Position numbers and translations under genes: made by a program. A model generated the notes under the pieces. That model was given only the letters and a program-made list of their open reading frames with translations, was not told the origin of the DNA and did not search any database. Source: Myxococcales bacterium (GTDB lineage: Bacteria; Myxococcota_A; Polyangia; Palsa-1104; JAEUJZ01). Taken from it: 64,000 nt of DNA. The stretch spans positions 1 through 64,000 of the forward strand of contig JAEUKB010000028.1 of assembly GCA_016794365.1 (NCBI GenBank). Reading direction: 5' to 3'. Below, piece after piece: positions 24,885-34,050 of this stretch; the first letter of the stretch is position 1, and each line of letters starts with the position of its first letter.

Positions 24885-26510
24885 TCACCACGGAGAAGAC
24901 CCCGACATAGCCGCAACCACAGACGGGCTCACGGTGCGTAGACGAACCCCAAGTGCCGAAGACAGCGCGTTGACAAGCGCCGCAGACACGCCAGAAGCAG
25001 CGACGGCAGCGACATCTTCGCGATGGGTCACGGAAAGTCCGGGCTTTGACGAGGAAAGAAGTTGGATCTCCAGGCTGGCGACGGAAGCAGCGTGCGCCGA
25101 ATCGCCAAGTGACGAAGAAATCCAGCCAGTCCGCGCTTGCAGCGACAGCTCTTTGCGTAGCGTCAGCTTGCGAGCGTGCGCGAGGCTCTTTCGCACCACC
25201 GAATCGGCATCGGCATCGACCGCGCCCACATCCAGCACGCACAAGTGTCGAACCAGATCGATTCGTCCCGACGACACTGACACCTCGATCGCATGCGCTC
25301 CAAACAGAAGCGGTCCTGACGACGATCGCCACGCTGCTGCGGCAATCCCAAGTCCTCGTCGCTGACCAAACATAACCGATGTGGACGAACTGCTTGCGGA
25401 CGCGCTGCTGCCACACAGTCGCTGAAGAGCCAACAGACAGCGATGCAGGCGATCTCCGTCGGGACGATTCGCCAGCCAGCGCAGCCGAAGCTGGATCGGA
25501 TCTTCGCCACGCTGCGTCGCCAGCTCATCAATCGCAGCTTCCAGGGAAAACTCAAGCTCTACACCGACGAAACGATCGCTTGTCGGCAGATGAACCGCAA
25601 CCGGCAAAAGCGACAGCTCGCGATGAGCAAAGCCATAGGCTGCGGCCAAGTCCATGGCGCTCAGCTCCGACGGCTGACCGGAAAATGAACCCGCGACGGC
25701 ACCATGCAGCAGCAGCGCATGCGGCAGATCTTCGGCATCCAGCCCAAGGGACAGCGTCTGCATCGTCTCGGGCACTGTTCCGGCAACGCTCAGCGCGGGC
25801 AGCGTCACCGACACCGGACGATCCAAGTGTGCCGCCGCGATCGCAGCCAGCAGCGACGACGATAGGTTGAGCGCTTGACTCTCGCCGAGCTCCGACGAAA
25901 CCAATAACAGCTTGTCTTCGGGCAGTCCCAGCCGATCACGCAGCGCCGATTGCGACGCACCGATCGCATACACCGTTAGCGCATCACCACGCCAAACTGC
26001 CGTCGCTGTGCCTTGTGCGAAATCGCCGCGAAGACGAGCCAAGGTTCGATACGTCTGACGCAGCCTGGTGCGAGAATCAGCAAACGCTTCGGCCGGCTGT
26101 CCGCTGCTCAGACGAATCGGCTGACGAGAGCTGCCCTTCGCGATCGCAGCATGCACCGTCAGTGGTCCCGGCTGTTCTCGAATCCGCAGCGAGATCTGAC
26201 AAGCCACCGACGAAGCAAGCTGCGGCGAATCCGCCAGCACCAGCGCCACAATCTGTCCAGCACAAGAAACCGTCTTGGACAAAAGCTGACTCAGTAGCGG
26301 CTGAAGCCTGCGCCCGAGGCCCGATAGCGCGCTGTCTGCGGTCAAGATCCCGAGCACTCCGCGCTGACCAACAAGCTGCTCCGACGAGATGTCCAGCACA
26401 TCGGCAGAAGCGATCGGACACAGCACCGGGACGCCGTACACCAGGCTCGGCAGACGGATATCGGCTGTGCTGCGCGAAAGACCGGTCACTTGCAGCAGCG
26501 TCTGATTCAT
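24885..26510 (-). CDS. Divergent xanthine dehydrogenase-like (molybdopterin subunit family) protein
   Basis: The protein is 541 aa, compared with about 700-790 for normal molybdopterin subunits. Family landmarks appear in order: GVLGILTADSALSG, CAGQIVALVLADS (second entry of the substrate domain), ELATQRGEDPIQLRLRWL, GLGIAAAAW, VSSGRIDLVRHLCVLDVG and ALVNALSSALGVRLR. The long stretches that bind molybdopterin cytosine dinucleotide are shortened, and no GGG-FG-K or active-site Glu region is evident. No FAD or 2Fe-2S partner gene is nearby. It follows the polysaccharide deacetylase by 3 bp as the last gene of an exopolysaccharide operon. A non-catalytic or altered function is likely. Confidence 0.6.
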   Translation of the reverse strand: MNQTLLQVTGLSRSTADIRLPSLVYGVPVLCPIASADVLDISSEQLVGQRGVLGILTADSALSGLGRRLQPLLSQLLSKTVSCAGQIVALVLADSPQLASSVACQISLRIREQPGPLTVHAAIAKGSSRQPIRLSSGQPAEAFADSRTRLRQTYRTLARLRGDFAQGTATAVWRGDALTVYAIGASQSALRDRLGLPEDKLLLVSSELGESQALNLSSSLLAAIAAAHLDRPVSVTLPALSVAGTVPETMQTLSLGLDAEDLPHALLLHGAVAGSFSGQPSELSAMDLAAAYGFAHRELSLLPVAVHLPTSDRFVGVELEFSLEAAIDELATQRGEDPIQLRLRWLANRPDGDRLHRCLLALQRLCGSSASASSSSTSVMFGQRRGLGIAAAAWRSSSGPLLFGAHAIEVSVSSGRIDLVRHLCVLDVGAVDADADSVVRKSLAHARKLTLRKELSLQARTGWISSSLGDSAHAASVASLEIQLLSSSKPGLSVTHREDVAAVAASGVSAALVNALSSALGVRLRTVSPSVVAAMSGSSPW

Positions 26511-26513
26511 GGG

Positions 26514-27323
26514 CTAGCGATCCTCGATGCGACGCCACAGATCAAGCTGACCGCACAGCGACGCCCGAAACACCTTTTGCGAGTCCGTTCCCAGCACCTT
26601 GCAGCGCGGCAGCGCAAAGCGCGGACTCCGACGAGAAACCGAGCCAACTGCATCCAGAAATGCCGCCTGATAGCCCGCTTGCTCGGCCAGACGATGATCT
26701 CTGGGTGACACCGTCCGTCGGGTTCCATACGGATAGGCCAGCAGCGTGACCTCGTGACCAAGCACTTCACTGAGCCTGCGACGAGAATCGCTCAGTTCGC
26801 GCGCCGAATCCGCTGCGCTCTGCTGCGACAAGATTGGGTGCGACAGCGTATGGGAGCCGATCGTCCAGCCGTCCCGATGAAGCGCGAGAACCTCGTCCCA
26901 CGTCAGCGTCGGACGGCTTGGAACATAGCTTGCATCACGCGGGAGCCCATCGCACAGTCCAGTGATCACAAATGCCGTCGCTGGCACTTTCAGCTTTGCC
27001 AAAATCGGCGCGGCGTAGCGATACACGTCTTGGTATCCGTCGTCGAACGTCACTGCGATCGCACGCTCGGGAAGCGCTGTTCCGTCGAGCAGCCACGCAA
27101 CCAGGTGTGTCAGCGAAACCGGCGAGCCTTCACCGCAGACGATCGCCATCTGTTCCGTCAGCTGCGCAGGCGTCACCGACCACTCATCGGGAGGCTCACT
27201 CGACACGCCGTGATAGCAAAGAATGCGCGGCCCATCATCCACCGACGCAAGCGGTCCGATCGTCGCCACCGCACCACGCAGCGAGCGCTTGAGCAGCCCA
27301 CGCGCCAGCGACTTTACCGTCAC
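26514..27323 (-). CDS. Polysaccharide deacetylase (NodB/CE4 family)
   Basis: The protein is 269 aa from a GTG at 27323 that overlaps the stop of the upstream gene and has GGAGAG in front. The NodB domain shows ILCYHGVS, VTFDDGYQDVYRYA (metal and base Asp pair TFDDG), IGSHTLSHPILS (metal His pair SHTxxH) and LLAYPYGT. It probably removes acetyl groups from N-acetylhexosamine units of an exported polysaccharide. It lacks a clear signal peptide. The genes before it encode a WecG/TagA glycosyltransferase and a Wza-like export protein. Confidence 0.9.
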   Translation of the reverse strand: MTVKSLARGLLKRSLRGAVATIGPLASVDDGPRILCYHGVSSEPPDEWSVTPAQLTEQMAIVCGEGSPVSLTHLVAWLLDGTALPERAIAVTFDDGYQDVYRYAAPILAKLKVPATAFVITGLCDGLPRDASYVPSRPTLTWDEVLALHRDGWTIGSHTLSHPILSQQSAADSARELSDSRRRLSEVLGHEVTLLAYPYGTRRTVSPRDHRLAEQAGYQAAFLDAVGSVSRRSPRFALPRCKVLGTDSQKVFRASLCGQLDLWRRIEDR

Positions 27324-28111
27324 AGCGACTCTCCGCTTGGTAGGTCGTGCGAGTGAAGCAGCGTCGCCAGCGCACAGCGCGACAGATACAGCGGAATCCC
27401 GACGAAATAGCGACGAAGCTTGTGCGGCTGCTGCGCGACGATGTACAGCCACTCCAGCCGAACTTTTCGTAGCCACGTCGGTGCCCGTCGGAGCGTTCCG
27501 CCGTAGTAGTCAAACTGTCCGCCCACCGCCAGCCACAGCGTTCCCGCAAGGCCTGGCTCGTCGAGCTGCCGACAGATGAACTCCACCTGCTTGGGATTGC
27601 CCATTCCGACCAGCACCACCTGAGGCCGCAGTTCGCGCAGTCTCTCGATGAGCGCTTGCTCACTTGGCTGATCCAGATAACCGTGCGAGCTACCGACGAA
27701 GCGAAGGTGCGGAAAGCGCGTCGCAAAACGCTGGCTCGTCTGAGCAGCCACGCCTTCGTGACCACCGATCAAAAACACCGTCGTACCTTCCGGCGCTGCC
27801 GCAAAAAAGCGCGGCACCAGATCGGTTCCATTCAAGTTCGCAGGCAGCGGCTTGCCTCGCCAGCTGGCCACCCACATCACACCCGCACCGTCGGCCAGAA
27901 CCACCATCTTGCGCTGTAGCAGTCGTCGAAAGCTCGGCTGTTCCACCGCGAGGTTCAGCGTGGACATATCGGGAAAACAGACGCCGGTGCTCTGTCCGCT
28001 CCGCAGCTTCCCGAGGAGAAGTGCCACCGCTTCCTCGCTATACAGACGAGGAAAACGAACGCCCAGCACATCCACCGTCTCGGGCTCTGTCTCGGGCACC
28101 GTCTCGATCAT
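27320..28111 (-). CDS. WecG/TagA/CpsF family glycosyltransferase
   Basis: The protein is 263 aa. The GT26 landmarks are present: an early Thr/Asn-rich STLNLAVEQPSF, ADGAGVMWV (the conserved D-G-x-G segment), GTDLVPRFF, VFLIGGHEGVAAQ, LVGMGNPKQVEFI and WLAVGGQFDYYGG with a C-terminal amphipathic RRAPTWLRKVRLEWLY that associates with the membrane. The enzyme adds N-acetylmannosamine-type sugars to undecaprenyl-linked acceptors during polysaccharide or teichoic-acid assembly. Four-base overlaps link it to both neighbours, indicating coupled translation. Confidence 0.9.
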   Translation of the reverse strand: MIETVPETEPETVDVLGVRFPRLYSEEAVALLLGKLRSGQSTGVCFPDMSTLNLAVEQPSFRRLLQRKMVVLADGAGVMWVASWRGKPLPANLNGTDLVPRFFAAAPEGTTVFLIGGHEGVAAQTSQRFATRFPHLRFVGSSHGYLDQPSEQALIERLRELRPQVVLVGMGNPKQVEFICRQLDEPGLAGTLWLAVGGQFDYYGGTLRRAPTWLRKVRLEWLYIVAQQPHKLRRYFVGIPLYLSRCALATLLHSHDLPSGESL

Positions 28112-28734
28112 GGCACAACCAGCACGTCACCGCGCAACAGATGCAGGTTCATCTCTGGATGTTTTCCCGTCAGTAGCGCCGGATAAGAGATCGGGATCTT
28201 GCGCACTTCACTCGAGGCTCGTCGCAGGATAAACATCTGCTCACCCTTCGCGTACGGAGTCAGTCCGTGCGCCAGCCCGATCACATCCAGCACCGACACG
28301 TAATGTCCCGGCTGATAATGCCCCGGCTGCGAGACTTCCCCGACCACGCTCACGGTGTAGCTCTGAAATTCGTCCACAGCAACCGTCAGCGTCGGCATAT
28401 CCGCATTTTGCGCGATGTATTTTTCCAGCCCTTTGGACAGCTTTTCACGCAGGGTCCGCGCCGTCAGACCCGCCGCCTGAACCTGTCCGAGCAGCGGCAC
28501 CGAGATATTTCCGTCGGGAAGCACGCGCACTCGACCGGAGACATCGGGATTTTTCCACTGCCGAATGTCGATGATGTCTCCCGGCCCGATCACGTATTCC
28601 ATCCGCGTCGGATCTGGCTCGATCTCGTAGTCATATCGAGGCACAAACGGCGTACAGCCAGCGCCACTGAGTGGCAGCCACGGCAGCATCGAAAGCGCAG
28701 CAATTCTGAGCCAGCGCACGGTCAAGATCGGCAT
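28108..28734 (-). CDS. Polysaccharide export protein (Wza/OPX family)
   Basis: The protein is 208 aa from ATG at 28734; an ATG 12 codons earlier is possible. The lipobox LSGAGC marks a lipoprotein. The Poly_export domain follows: YVIGPGDIIDIRQWKNPDVSG, VLPDGNISVPLLGQVQAAG, and a SLBB-type segment VVGEVSQPGHYQ ... SVLDVIGLAHGLTPYAKG. It is short compared with E. coli Wza (379 aa) and lacks the C-terminal outer-membrane helix. It is the first gene of the four-gene polysaccharide operon, in which no Wzc/Wzx/Wzy partners are seen. Confidence 0.9.
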   Translation of the reverse strand: MPILTVRWLRIAALSMLPWLPLSGAGCTPFVPRYDYEIEPDPTRMEYVIGPGDIIDIRQWKNPDVSGRVRVLPDGNISVPLLGQVQAAGLTARTLREKLSKGLEKYIAQNADMPTLTVAVDEFQSYTVSVVGEVSQPGHYQPGHYVSVLDVIGLAHGLTPYAKGEQMFILRRASSEVRKIPISYPALLTGKHPEMNLHLLRGDVLVVP

Positions 28735-28785
28735 GTTGTCGGCGAATGCTAGCACAAGCAGTCTGAGCACCTTCTATACTTGGGT

Positions 28786-29589
28786 ATGGCCGCAGCGAAG
28801 ACCCAGCCCACCATCGAGGAATCTCTGCGCAACCCTCGGCGTCCGGTGCTTCATCGCTATCTGGTGCCGGTGATTGGACTCGATCCGGCGCACGATGGGC
28901 TGCGGATTGCTCATCTGAGCGATCTTCACGTTGGCTCGCTGACTTCTCACGAGTTCATTCGCAGCGCCGTCGAGCTGGCCCAGGCAGAGCAGCCCGATCT
29001 GGTGCTCATGACCGGCGACTTCGTCTGTTACAGTCCAAGATTTGTGCCTCTCCTTGGGCAGCTGGTGCGTGGCTTTGCAGTTCCGACGGTGTGTGTGCTC
29101 GGCAACCATGACTACTGGACCGACGGACACGGCGTCGCAGCTCAGCTCCTCCACGAGCAATACACCGTACTGCGCAATCAACACTCCAGGCTGTGGCTGC
29201 GTGGCGCACCGCTGACCATCGTCGGGCTGGATGATTCCGTCACGAAGCAGAGCGACGTGACCAAGGCGTTTTCCGGCGTACACCCGCAGGACAGTCGCAT
29301 CGTGCTTTCACATGTTCCGTCGCTGATCGAGCCCATTTCAGCACTTGGCCCAGGACTTGTGCTCGCCGGACACACGCACGGAGGCCACGTTCAAATCCCC
29401 GGACTGACCGATTTGGTGTTCCGCAAGCTCGGCCAGCACTACGTCAAAGGCTTCTATCGAGTTCGCGATTCGCTGCTTTACGTAAACTCTGGGGTGGGAT
29501 CTAGCTCGGTTCCCATCCGCGCGGGAGCCCCAGCCGAGCTGGCCATCATGACGCTGCGCAGAGCCCCAATTTCCGACGGAGAATCGTGA
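28786..29589 (+). CDS. Calcineurin-like metallophosphoesterase (YkuE/YaeI-like)
   Basis: The protein is 267 aa. Metal motifs are complete: HLSDLHVGS, TGDFVCYS, LGNHDYW, a His in LSHVPS and the paired GHTHGGHVQIP. This motif set with a C-terminal YVNSGVGSSSVPIR is typical of the YkuE/YaeI group, some members of which act on lipid-linked or envelope substrates. There is no clear signal peptide. It is divergent from the polysaccharide operon. The start could also be a TTG two codons upstream. It is unrelated in context to the island metallophosphoesterase. Confidence 0.85.
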   Translation: MAAAKTQPTIEESLRNPRRPVLHRYLVPVIGLDPAHDGLRIAHLSDLHVGSLTSHEFIRSAVELAQAEQPDLVLMTGDFVCYSPRFVPLLGQLVRGFAVPTVCVLGNHDYWTDGHGVAAQLLHEQYTVLRNQHSRLWLRGAPLTIVGLDDSVTKQSDVTKAFSGVHPQDSRIVLSHVPSLIEPISALGPGLVLAGHTHGGHVQIPGLTDLVFRKLGQHYVKGFYRVRDSLLYVNSGVGSSSVPIRAGAPAELAIMTLRRAPISDGES

Positions 29590-29662
29590 AAATAACCACC
29601 CAAACAAATGTCGGACGACCGGATAGCTTCTACAAAAAAAACAGCTTTCCTAGAATACTGTG

Positions 29663-29691
29663 TTGACATCGTGAAACGGCCATGGAAAATG
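29663..29691 (+). promoter_or_regulatory. Possible promoter for tRNA-Glu
   Basis: A perfect TTGACA at 29663-29668 is followed 17 bp later by AAAATG (29686-29691), which matches the -10 consensus only partly. Transcription would start around 29698, about 50 bp before the tRNA. The -35 match is strong; the -10 match is weak. Confidence 0.45.
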
Positions 29692-29746
29692 CCTGGTCGT
29701 CAGCGGCGCTGTTGGCAACTCGCTTCTGACAACCGTTTTTGATTTA

Positions 29747-29823
29747 GACCCCATCGTCCAGCCGGCCTAGGACACCAGCCTTTCACGTTGGTAACACGGG
29801 TTCAAACCCCGTTGGGGTCGCCA
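29747..29823 (+). tRNA. tRNA-Glu (anticodon TTC)
   Basis: The cloverleaf closes fully: acceptor GACCCCA/TGGGGTC, D-stem GTCC/GGAC, anticodon stem CCAGC/GTTGG with loop CTTTCAC (anticodon TTC at 29782-29784), T-stem ACGGG/CCCGT with loop TTCAAAC. A discriminator G and an encoded CCA (29821-29823) follow. The sequence resembles bacterial tRNA-Glu closely. No integrated element is visible next to it. Confidence 0.95.
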
Positions 29824-29838
29824 AAACACTCTGATTTT

Positions 29839-29875
29839 CCGCACTTCGTGAGAGTGCGGCTCTTTGATTCTATTT
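29839..29875 (+). terminator. Rho-independent-type terminator after tRNA-Glu
   Basis: CCGCACT (29839-29845) pairs with AGTGCGG (29853-29859) across a 7-base loop and is followed by the T-rich CTCTTTGATTCTATTTT. It starts 15 bases after the tRNA 3' end. Confidence 0.75.
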
Positions 29876-29946
29876 TGTCGTGGGTTGTGTTTAGTTGATG
29901 GGACGTGAATTGGCCCATGCTATTTTGGCTGCGCCAACAGCGACCC

Positions 29947-31392
29947 ATGACTAGATTTAAGAGTGCCTGTTTTACACTGTATCGTCGCCAGCTAGCCTGG
30001 TTGTGCTTGCTGGTGGTTGGGCTCTTGCCGCGTATCTTGTCGGCTCGGACGTTTTCGCAACAGTTCGAGCGCATCAAGCAGGTCGCACCCCGAGAGCAGC
30101 TGTATCGGCTCCTCTACGCGATGCCAAAGGGCGGTGACATTCACCAGCACTTTAACCTCGCCAATCTCGCTGAGTCGTGGTTTCTCCTTGCCACCGACCC
30201 CAAAGTCACTCGAAACAACGTCTTTTACACCCGAGCGCGCCCGCGTGACTGTCCGAACCTGACTGCGCTCACCCCTCGATTTACCACGATTCAAAAGTCC
30301 GCCTACGACGCGCTGCCTCCTTGTCAAAAAGATGAATATGTCGCGTTGTCGGCGCTGACTGCCGAAGAACGAGCGCTGTTTATTTCGGGCCTGAAGCTCG
30401 ATCGCGACGAGGAAGGTCGCCAAGAGTTCTTCGATGCGATCGGCGCTCGCATTGGCGACATGGGACGAGATCCCAACTTGGCTGGCGCAGCGCTCGTGGA
30501 CAACATGCGTCGCTTCGCCGCCGAAGGACTCCGCTACATGGAGGTCTTTGTCGTCGGTCCTCGCTTCATCGACATTTATGGCCAGCCGGTTCCCATCGAG
30601 CGCGGCGTACAGATTCTTCGTGAGCGCCTGGTTTCCCCCGACGCGGTGGCCACGGGACTGACGGTTCGCTTTTTGGCGACGGTTGTTCGTCATCATCCCG
30701 ACGCGGAAATCGAAATCGAGCGCGCGTACGATCTCGTCTCGAAACATCGCGATCTGTTCGTCGGAGTAAACCTCGCTGGCCGAGAAGAAGACGGTCGTGG
30801 CCACGCGCTCCGGTTCATTGATGTCTTCCGTCGCATGCGAACCCGCTACAGCGCGATTCCTCTGTCGCTGCATGCCGGTGAAAGCGAAGCGCCAGGAACC
30901 CAGGTTCGCGACACGCTGCTCCTCGGAGCCAACCGAATCGGCCACGGGGCAAACCTTTTGTCGGACACCGGAACACTGCTGCTCATGCGAGGCAATCGCT
31001 ACCTGATTGAGACCTCGCTGCTGAGCAATCAGCTTCTCAAGTACGTGCCCGACATCAAGGTTCATCCCTTCCCCGAGTTTTTGCGCATCGGCATCCCGAT
31101 CTGTCTGAACACCGACGATCGTGGCGCGTGGGATTCCAACATGACCGACGAGTTCTTCGCCGCCGTGACAAACTTCAACCTCAGCTGGGAAGAGATCGTC
31201 ACAATCGGTCGCAACAGCCTCAACCACTCATTCGCCGAGCCGCCCGTTCGTGAGCGCCTGCTCAAGGAATACGACGCTGCGCTCAAGCGCTTCGAGCTTC
31301 AGTTCATCGGCGACGACTGGAGCGAAAAGCTGCGTCATGTCAGCGTCATCAAGTCCGGCTACGCACGACGCAAGCTGGGCATCACCGACTGA
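29947..31392 (+). CDS. Secreted adenosine deaminase-related protein (ADGF/CECR1-like)
   Basis: The protein is 481 aa from ATG at 29947; a GTG at 29905 and an ATG at 29917 are in frame upstream. A signal peptide or anchor (LAWLCLLVVGLLPRILSA) is followed by the deaminase barrel with metal and active-site motifs: KGGDIHQHFNLA (HxH), PLSLHAGES, NRIGHGANL and ICLNTDDRG. The long insert with Cys pairs near 100-125 and the size resemble secreted ADGF/CECR1-type adenosine deaminases rather than cytosolic Add. It may salvage extracellular nucleosides or act on a modified purine. A cytosolic-type deaminase is encoded at 59654. Confidence 0.85.
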   Translation: MTRFKSACFTLYRRQLAWLCLLVVGLLPRILSARTFSQQFERIKQVAPREQLYRLLYAMPKGGDIHQHFNLANLAESWFLLATDPKVTRNNVFYTRARPRDCPNLTALTPRFTTIQKSAYDALPPCQKDEYVALSALTAEERALFISGLKLDRDEEGRQEFFDAIGARIGDMGRDPNLAGAALVDNMRRFAAEGLRYMEVFVVGPRFIDIYGQPVPIERGVQILRERLVSPDAVATGLTVRFLATVVRHHPDAEIEIERAYDLVSKHRDLFVGVNLAGREEDGRGHALRFIDVFRRMRTRYSAIPLSLHAGESEAPGTQVRDTLLLGANRIGHGANLLSDTGTLLLMRGNRYLIETSLLSNQLLKYVPDIKVHPFPEFLRIGIPICLNTDDRGAWDSNMTDEFFAAVTNFNLSWEEIVTIGRNSLNHSFAEPPVRERLLKEYDAALKRFELQFIGDDWSEKLRHVSVIKSGYARRKLGITD

Positions 31393-31394
31393 AG

Positions 31395-33620
31395 CTACAG
31401 GTTTCCTTCCAGCGTCAGGTGCGCGCCCAGCCCTGGACCCGGGACTCCCGAGCCATACACGCGATACGTTTCGTTGCTCAGGTTTTCCAAGACGCCCGAC
31501 AGATAAATCTGCCGAGACAGCCGCATCGAGCCGCGCAGATAGGTCACGACAAACCACGGCGAGCCATCACACAGCGCAGGTCCCGTCGGACAGATCGTTG
31601 GATCCAGTCGATCCTGGCTGGCCAGCCGACGCTGCGACATCGCAGCACGCGCACCGACTTCCGCCAGGCTCAAGATCGATCGCGACCGTCGGAACTGTAG
31701 CGCCCCCAGACCCATCAGCGGCGGAACGCGCCACATTGGCTCTTGCGCACCAGTCTGTCCCGCCAGCATCACATCGCCGTACGTGTAGTTCAGCGCACCA
31801 AGCAGGTGCAGATCCGAAAACAGGTTCAGCCGCAAGCTTGCTTCGACGGTGTGCAACAGCGCTGACGCTTCGTTCCGACGCCCGAGAAGCTGCTCGACGC
31901 AGCGTCCGCCCAACATCGAGTAACAACCGGAACCCCCGATACTCACCGTCGTCAGCGAGATGGGATTCGTCAGATATGTCACCGCATAGTTTAGGCTCGT
32001 CTCGATCCGCGAGTACGCCAGCCGCACGCCCGCTTCGCCCGAATACGCCGACTCTCCGAGCAGCGGATTTTCCGTCGGAACCAGCAGTCCCGGACGCCCC
32101 GCATCAAGACGCGCTTGATCATCGAGGCTGGCCGGACGAGTTCCCGTCATAAAGCCAGCAACCAGCATCGCTCCGGGCACAAACTCATAGCGCAAGTGAA
32201 GCGAGCCCGCGTAGAGAAGCGATGGATCAACACGTCGATCGAACACCTTGCGCTGTGACGAAAACAGCCTGCTCAAGCGATCATCGGCACCGACGACCAA
32301 GACATTGCCACCGACCCGACCGGAAACCAGCGCTTTGACGCGCCCAGGACGCTCGCTCGGTTCGCCGCGAAACAGGTGCTCTAGATCGATCTCATCGACG
32401 ACAAACAGCGCAAAGTTGTGCGCGGCAGAGTCGCCCGGATAGCGCTGCCACTCGGGCATGGCTCGACCCAGTGCGAATCCACCGACGGAAGCTTGCTCCG
32501 CACTGCTCGACACAAAGTCAAAATAGCCGTCGATTCCAGCCGCCAGTCGTCCGCCACGACCCAAGTCCGCACGTACATTCGCGCTCAGCGACAGCACATC
32601 ATCGCGACTGCTCAGGCGATCGACCCGATCGAGGCTGACCTGAGTGCGCGCCGCTTGTTCCGATAGACGCTGATAGGCCGCCGTCGCTGTTACATCGATG
32701 GAAGAGTCGCCAACCTCGAAGCTGCCGTTATAGCGAACGTAGGTCAGATCACGCGCCAGTTCCGTCAGAAGATACAGATCGTCGGACCGGCTTCGCTCGC
32801 TGCGCAGACCGTCGTACTGACGACCGCCTTGATAGACGAGCAGCAGCGTCCCGCGTCCGGTATCGGCGCTCGCACCAAGATACAAGCCTCCGTCGCTGTA
32901 CGCAGAAAGCGGCACCGATCCCGATCGATACCCGCCATTCAGATCATTAAAGTGCCGCGCGGAAAACGCCGTCTCAGCGGAAAAACGACCCCAGCGACCA
33001 CCGCCCGACAGGCTTCCGCCGAACGCTTGGTCATAGCTCGAATAGCTCAGCCGCGTGCCCGCATTGATCTCGAGGTTGGCCCCGACGATCGCCACCGGAC
33101 GACGCGTTCGCAGCGACACCGTGCCGCCCAGTCCGTCGCTGCCATACGATGCCAGACCAGGACCGCGCACGACCTCTACCGATTCGAGCAGATAGGGATC
33201 GACCAGGTTTAGGTTCGACAAGCCCGACGGCAAGCTGCTGGTCGTCGTCGTATTCAGACGAATGCCATCGACCACCAGCAGGACACGCGCGTCACCCAGA
33301 CCGCGCAGCGACGGAAGCGCCGAGTTATAGCTGGGCCGCTGAACCGTCACACCGTCTTCCAGATCCAAGGTATCGCCCGTCATCCGAGGCGGACGCACGC
33401 GCAGCTCGTCGCGCGTCACCGCCGAGGTCGCACGCGGGCTGTCCCACACCGTGCTCCGCGACAGGTTGACCGCGCCCACCGCATCAATCTGCGAGCGCGG
33501 CTTGCTGGATTCCGACGGTTCGTCGTCCGCCGCCTGCGCCCACGAGGACAGAATCAGGCTCGAACAGACCAGCAGCCGACCCAATCGCCGTCGCAGCGCG
33601 ATACCAAGCCGTGTATGCAA
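31395..33620 (-). CDS. TonB-dependent outer-membrane receptor
   Basis: The protein is 741 aa from a TTG start with GAGAGG upstream. A signal peptide ends in SSWAQA. The plug domain has the expected order: SRATSAVT-like segment, LDLEDGVTVQRPSYNSALPS, LRGLGDARVLLVVDGIRLN and SVEVVRGPGLASYGSDGLGGTVSL. The barrel follows, with a family-typical C-terminus (YLSGVLENLSNETYRVYGSG) but ending in LEGNL. Substrate is unknown; haem, siderophore or cobalamin are possible. It follows the pterin dehydratase gene by 12 bp and is convergent with the deaminase (2 bp gap). Confidence 0.9.
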   Translation of the reverse strand: MHTRLGIALRRRLGRLLVCSSLILSSWAQAADDEPSESSKPRSQIDAVGAVNLSRSTVWDSPRATSAVTRDELRVRPPRMTGDTLDLEDGVTVQRPSYNSALPSLRGLGDARVLLVVDGIRLNTTTTSSLPSGLSNLNLVDPYLLESVEVVRGPGLASYGSDGLGGTVSLRTRRPVAIVGANLEINAGTRLSYSSYDQAFGGSLSGGGRWGRFSAETAFSARHFNDLNGGYRSGSVPLSAYSDGGLYLGASADTGRGTLLLVYQGGRQYDGLRSERSRSDDLYLLTELARDLTYVRYNGSFEVGDSSIDVTATAAYQRLSEQAARTQVSLDRVDRLSSRDDVLSLSANVRADLGRGGRLAAGIDGYFDFVSSSAEQASVGGFALGRAMPEWQRYPGDSAAHNFALFVVDEIDLEHLFRGEPSERPGRVKALVSGRVGGNVLVVGADDRLSRLFSSQRKVFDRRVDPSLLYAGSLHLRYEFVPGAMLVAGFMTGTRPASLDDQARLDAGRPGLLVPTENPLLGESAYSGEAGVRLAYSRIETSLNYAVTYLTNPISLTTVSIGGSGCYSMLGGRCVEQLLGRRNEASALLHTVEASLRLNLFSDLHLLGALNYTYGDVMLAGQTGAQEPMWRVPPLMGLGALQFRRSRSILSLAEVGARAAMSQRRLASQDRLDPTICPTGPALCDGSPWFVVTYLRGSMRLSRQIYLSGVLENLSNETYRVYGSGVPGPGLGAHLTLEGNL

Positions 33621-33632
33621 GCAGCGGCCTCT

Positions 33633-33950
33633 CTACGCCAGGGTGCGTCCGGCGGCTTGCTTCTCGATGATTCGAGCGAGCTGCACATCCAGCGCGGTAA
33701 TTCCCTGAGCATCATGCGTCGCCAACGACACCGTGACGCGCGAATAGACATTCGTCCACTCGGGATGATGATTCATGGCCTCGGCCTGTAGCGCCACGGC
33801 GGTCATGAACGAAAACGCCTCGACGAACGACGTAAACTGGTATTCGCGAAACAGCTTGCCGCCCACCACGGTCCAGCGCTTCAGCTGCGGATCCCGAATT
33901 GCCGTCGTCAACTGCTCTTCACTGAGGGTCTGATGCATCGCTAGGCGCAT
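33633..33950 (-). CDS. Pterin-4a-carbinolamine dehydratase
   Basis: The protein is 105 aa from ATG at 33950 (ATG at 33938 also possible). It matches the PCD/DCoH family along its full length: WTVVGGKLFREYQFTSFVEAFSFM, AEAMNHHPEWTNVYSRV with the catalytic His pair in NHHPEW, and SLATHDAQGITALD. The enzyme dehydrates 4a-hydroxytetrahydrobiopterin after aromatic amino-acid hydroxylation. No hydroxylase gene is in the window, and in many bacteria the protein may instead serve pterin-cofactor metabolism. It lies directly upstream of the TonB receptor gene. Confidence 0.9.
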   Translation of the reverse strand: MRLAMHQTLSEEQLTTAIRDPQLKRWTVVGGKLFREYQFTSFVEAFSFMTAVALQAEAMNHHPEWTNVYSRVTVSLATHDAQGITALDVQLARIIEKQAAGRTLA

Positions 33951-34050
33951 TTTGAGCACAGGTCGCAGCCTATCGGCAAGCCCAGACGCGATTCCTGAGC
34001 AGGTGCCGGTCTTTACGTTCGCGCCCGCCGCTGTTAGTGTCCCGGCTCTC

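Noticed and set aside
29747..29823. tRNA-Glu as integration site of a local island
   Set aside because: The neighbouring genes look like ordinary chromosome, there is no integrase nearby and no repeated tRNA 3' end was seen.
29992..31227. 411-codon minus-strand frame antisense to the ADGF-like gene
   Set aside because: No recognisable domain, while the opposite frame has all deaminase motifs.
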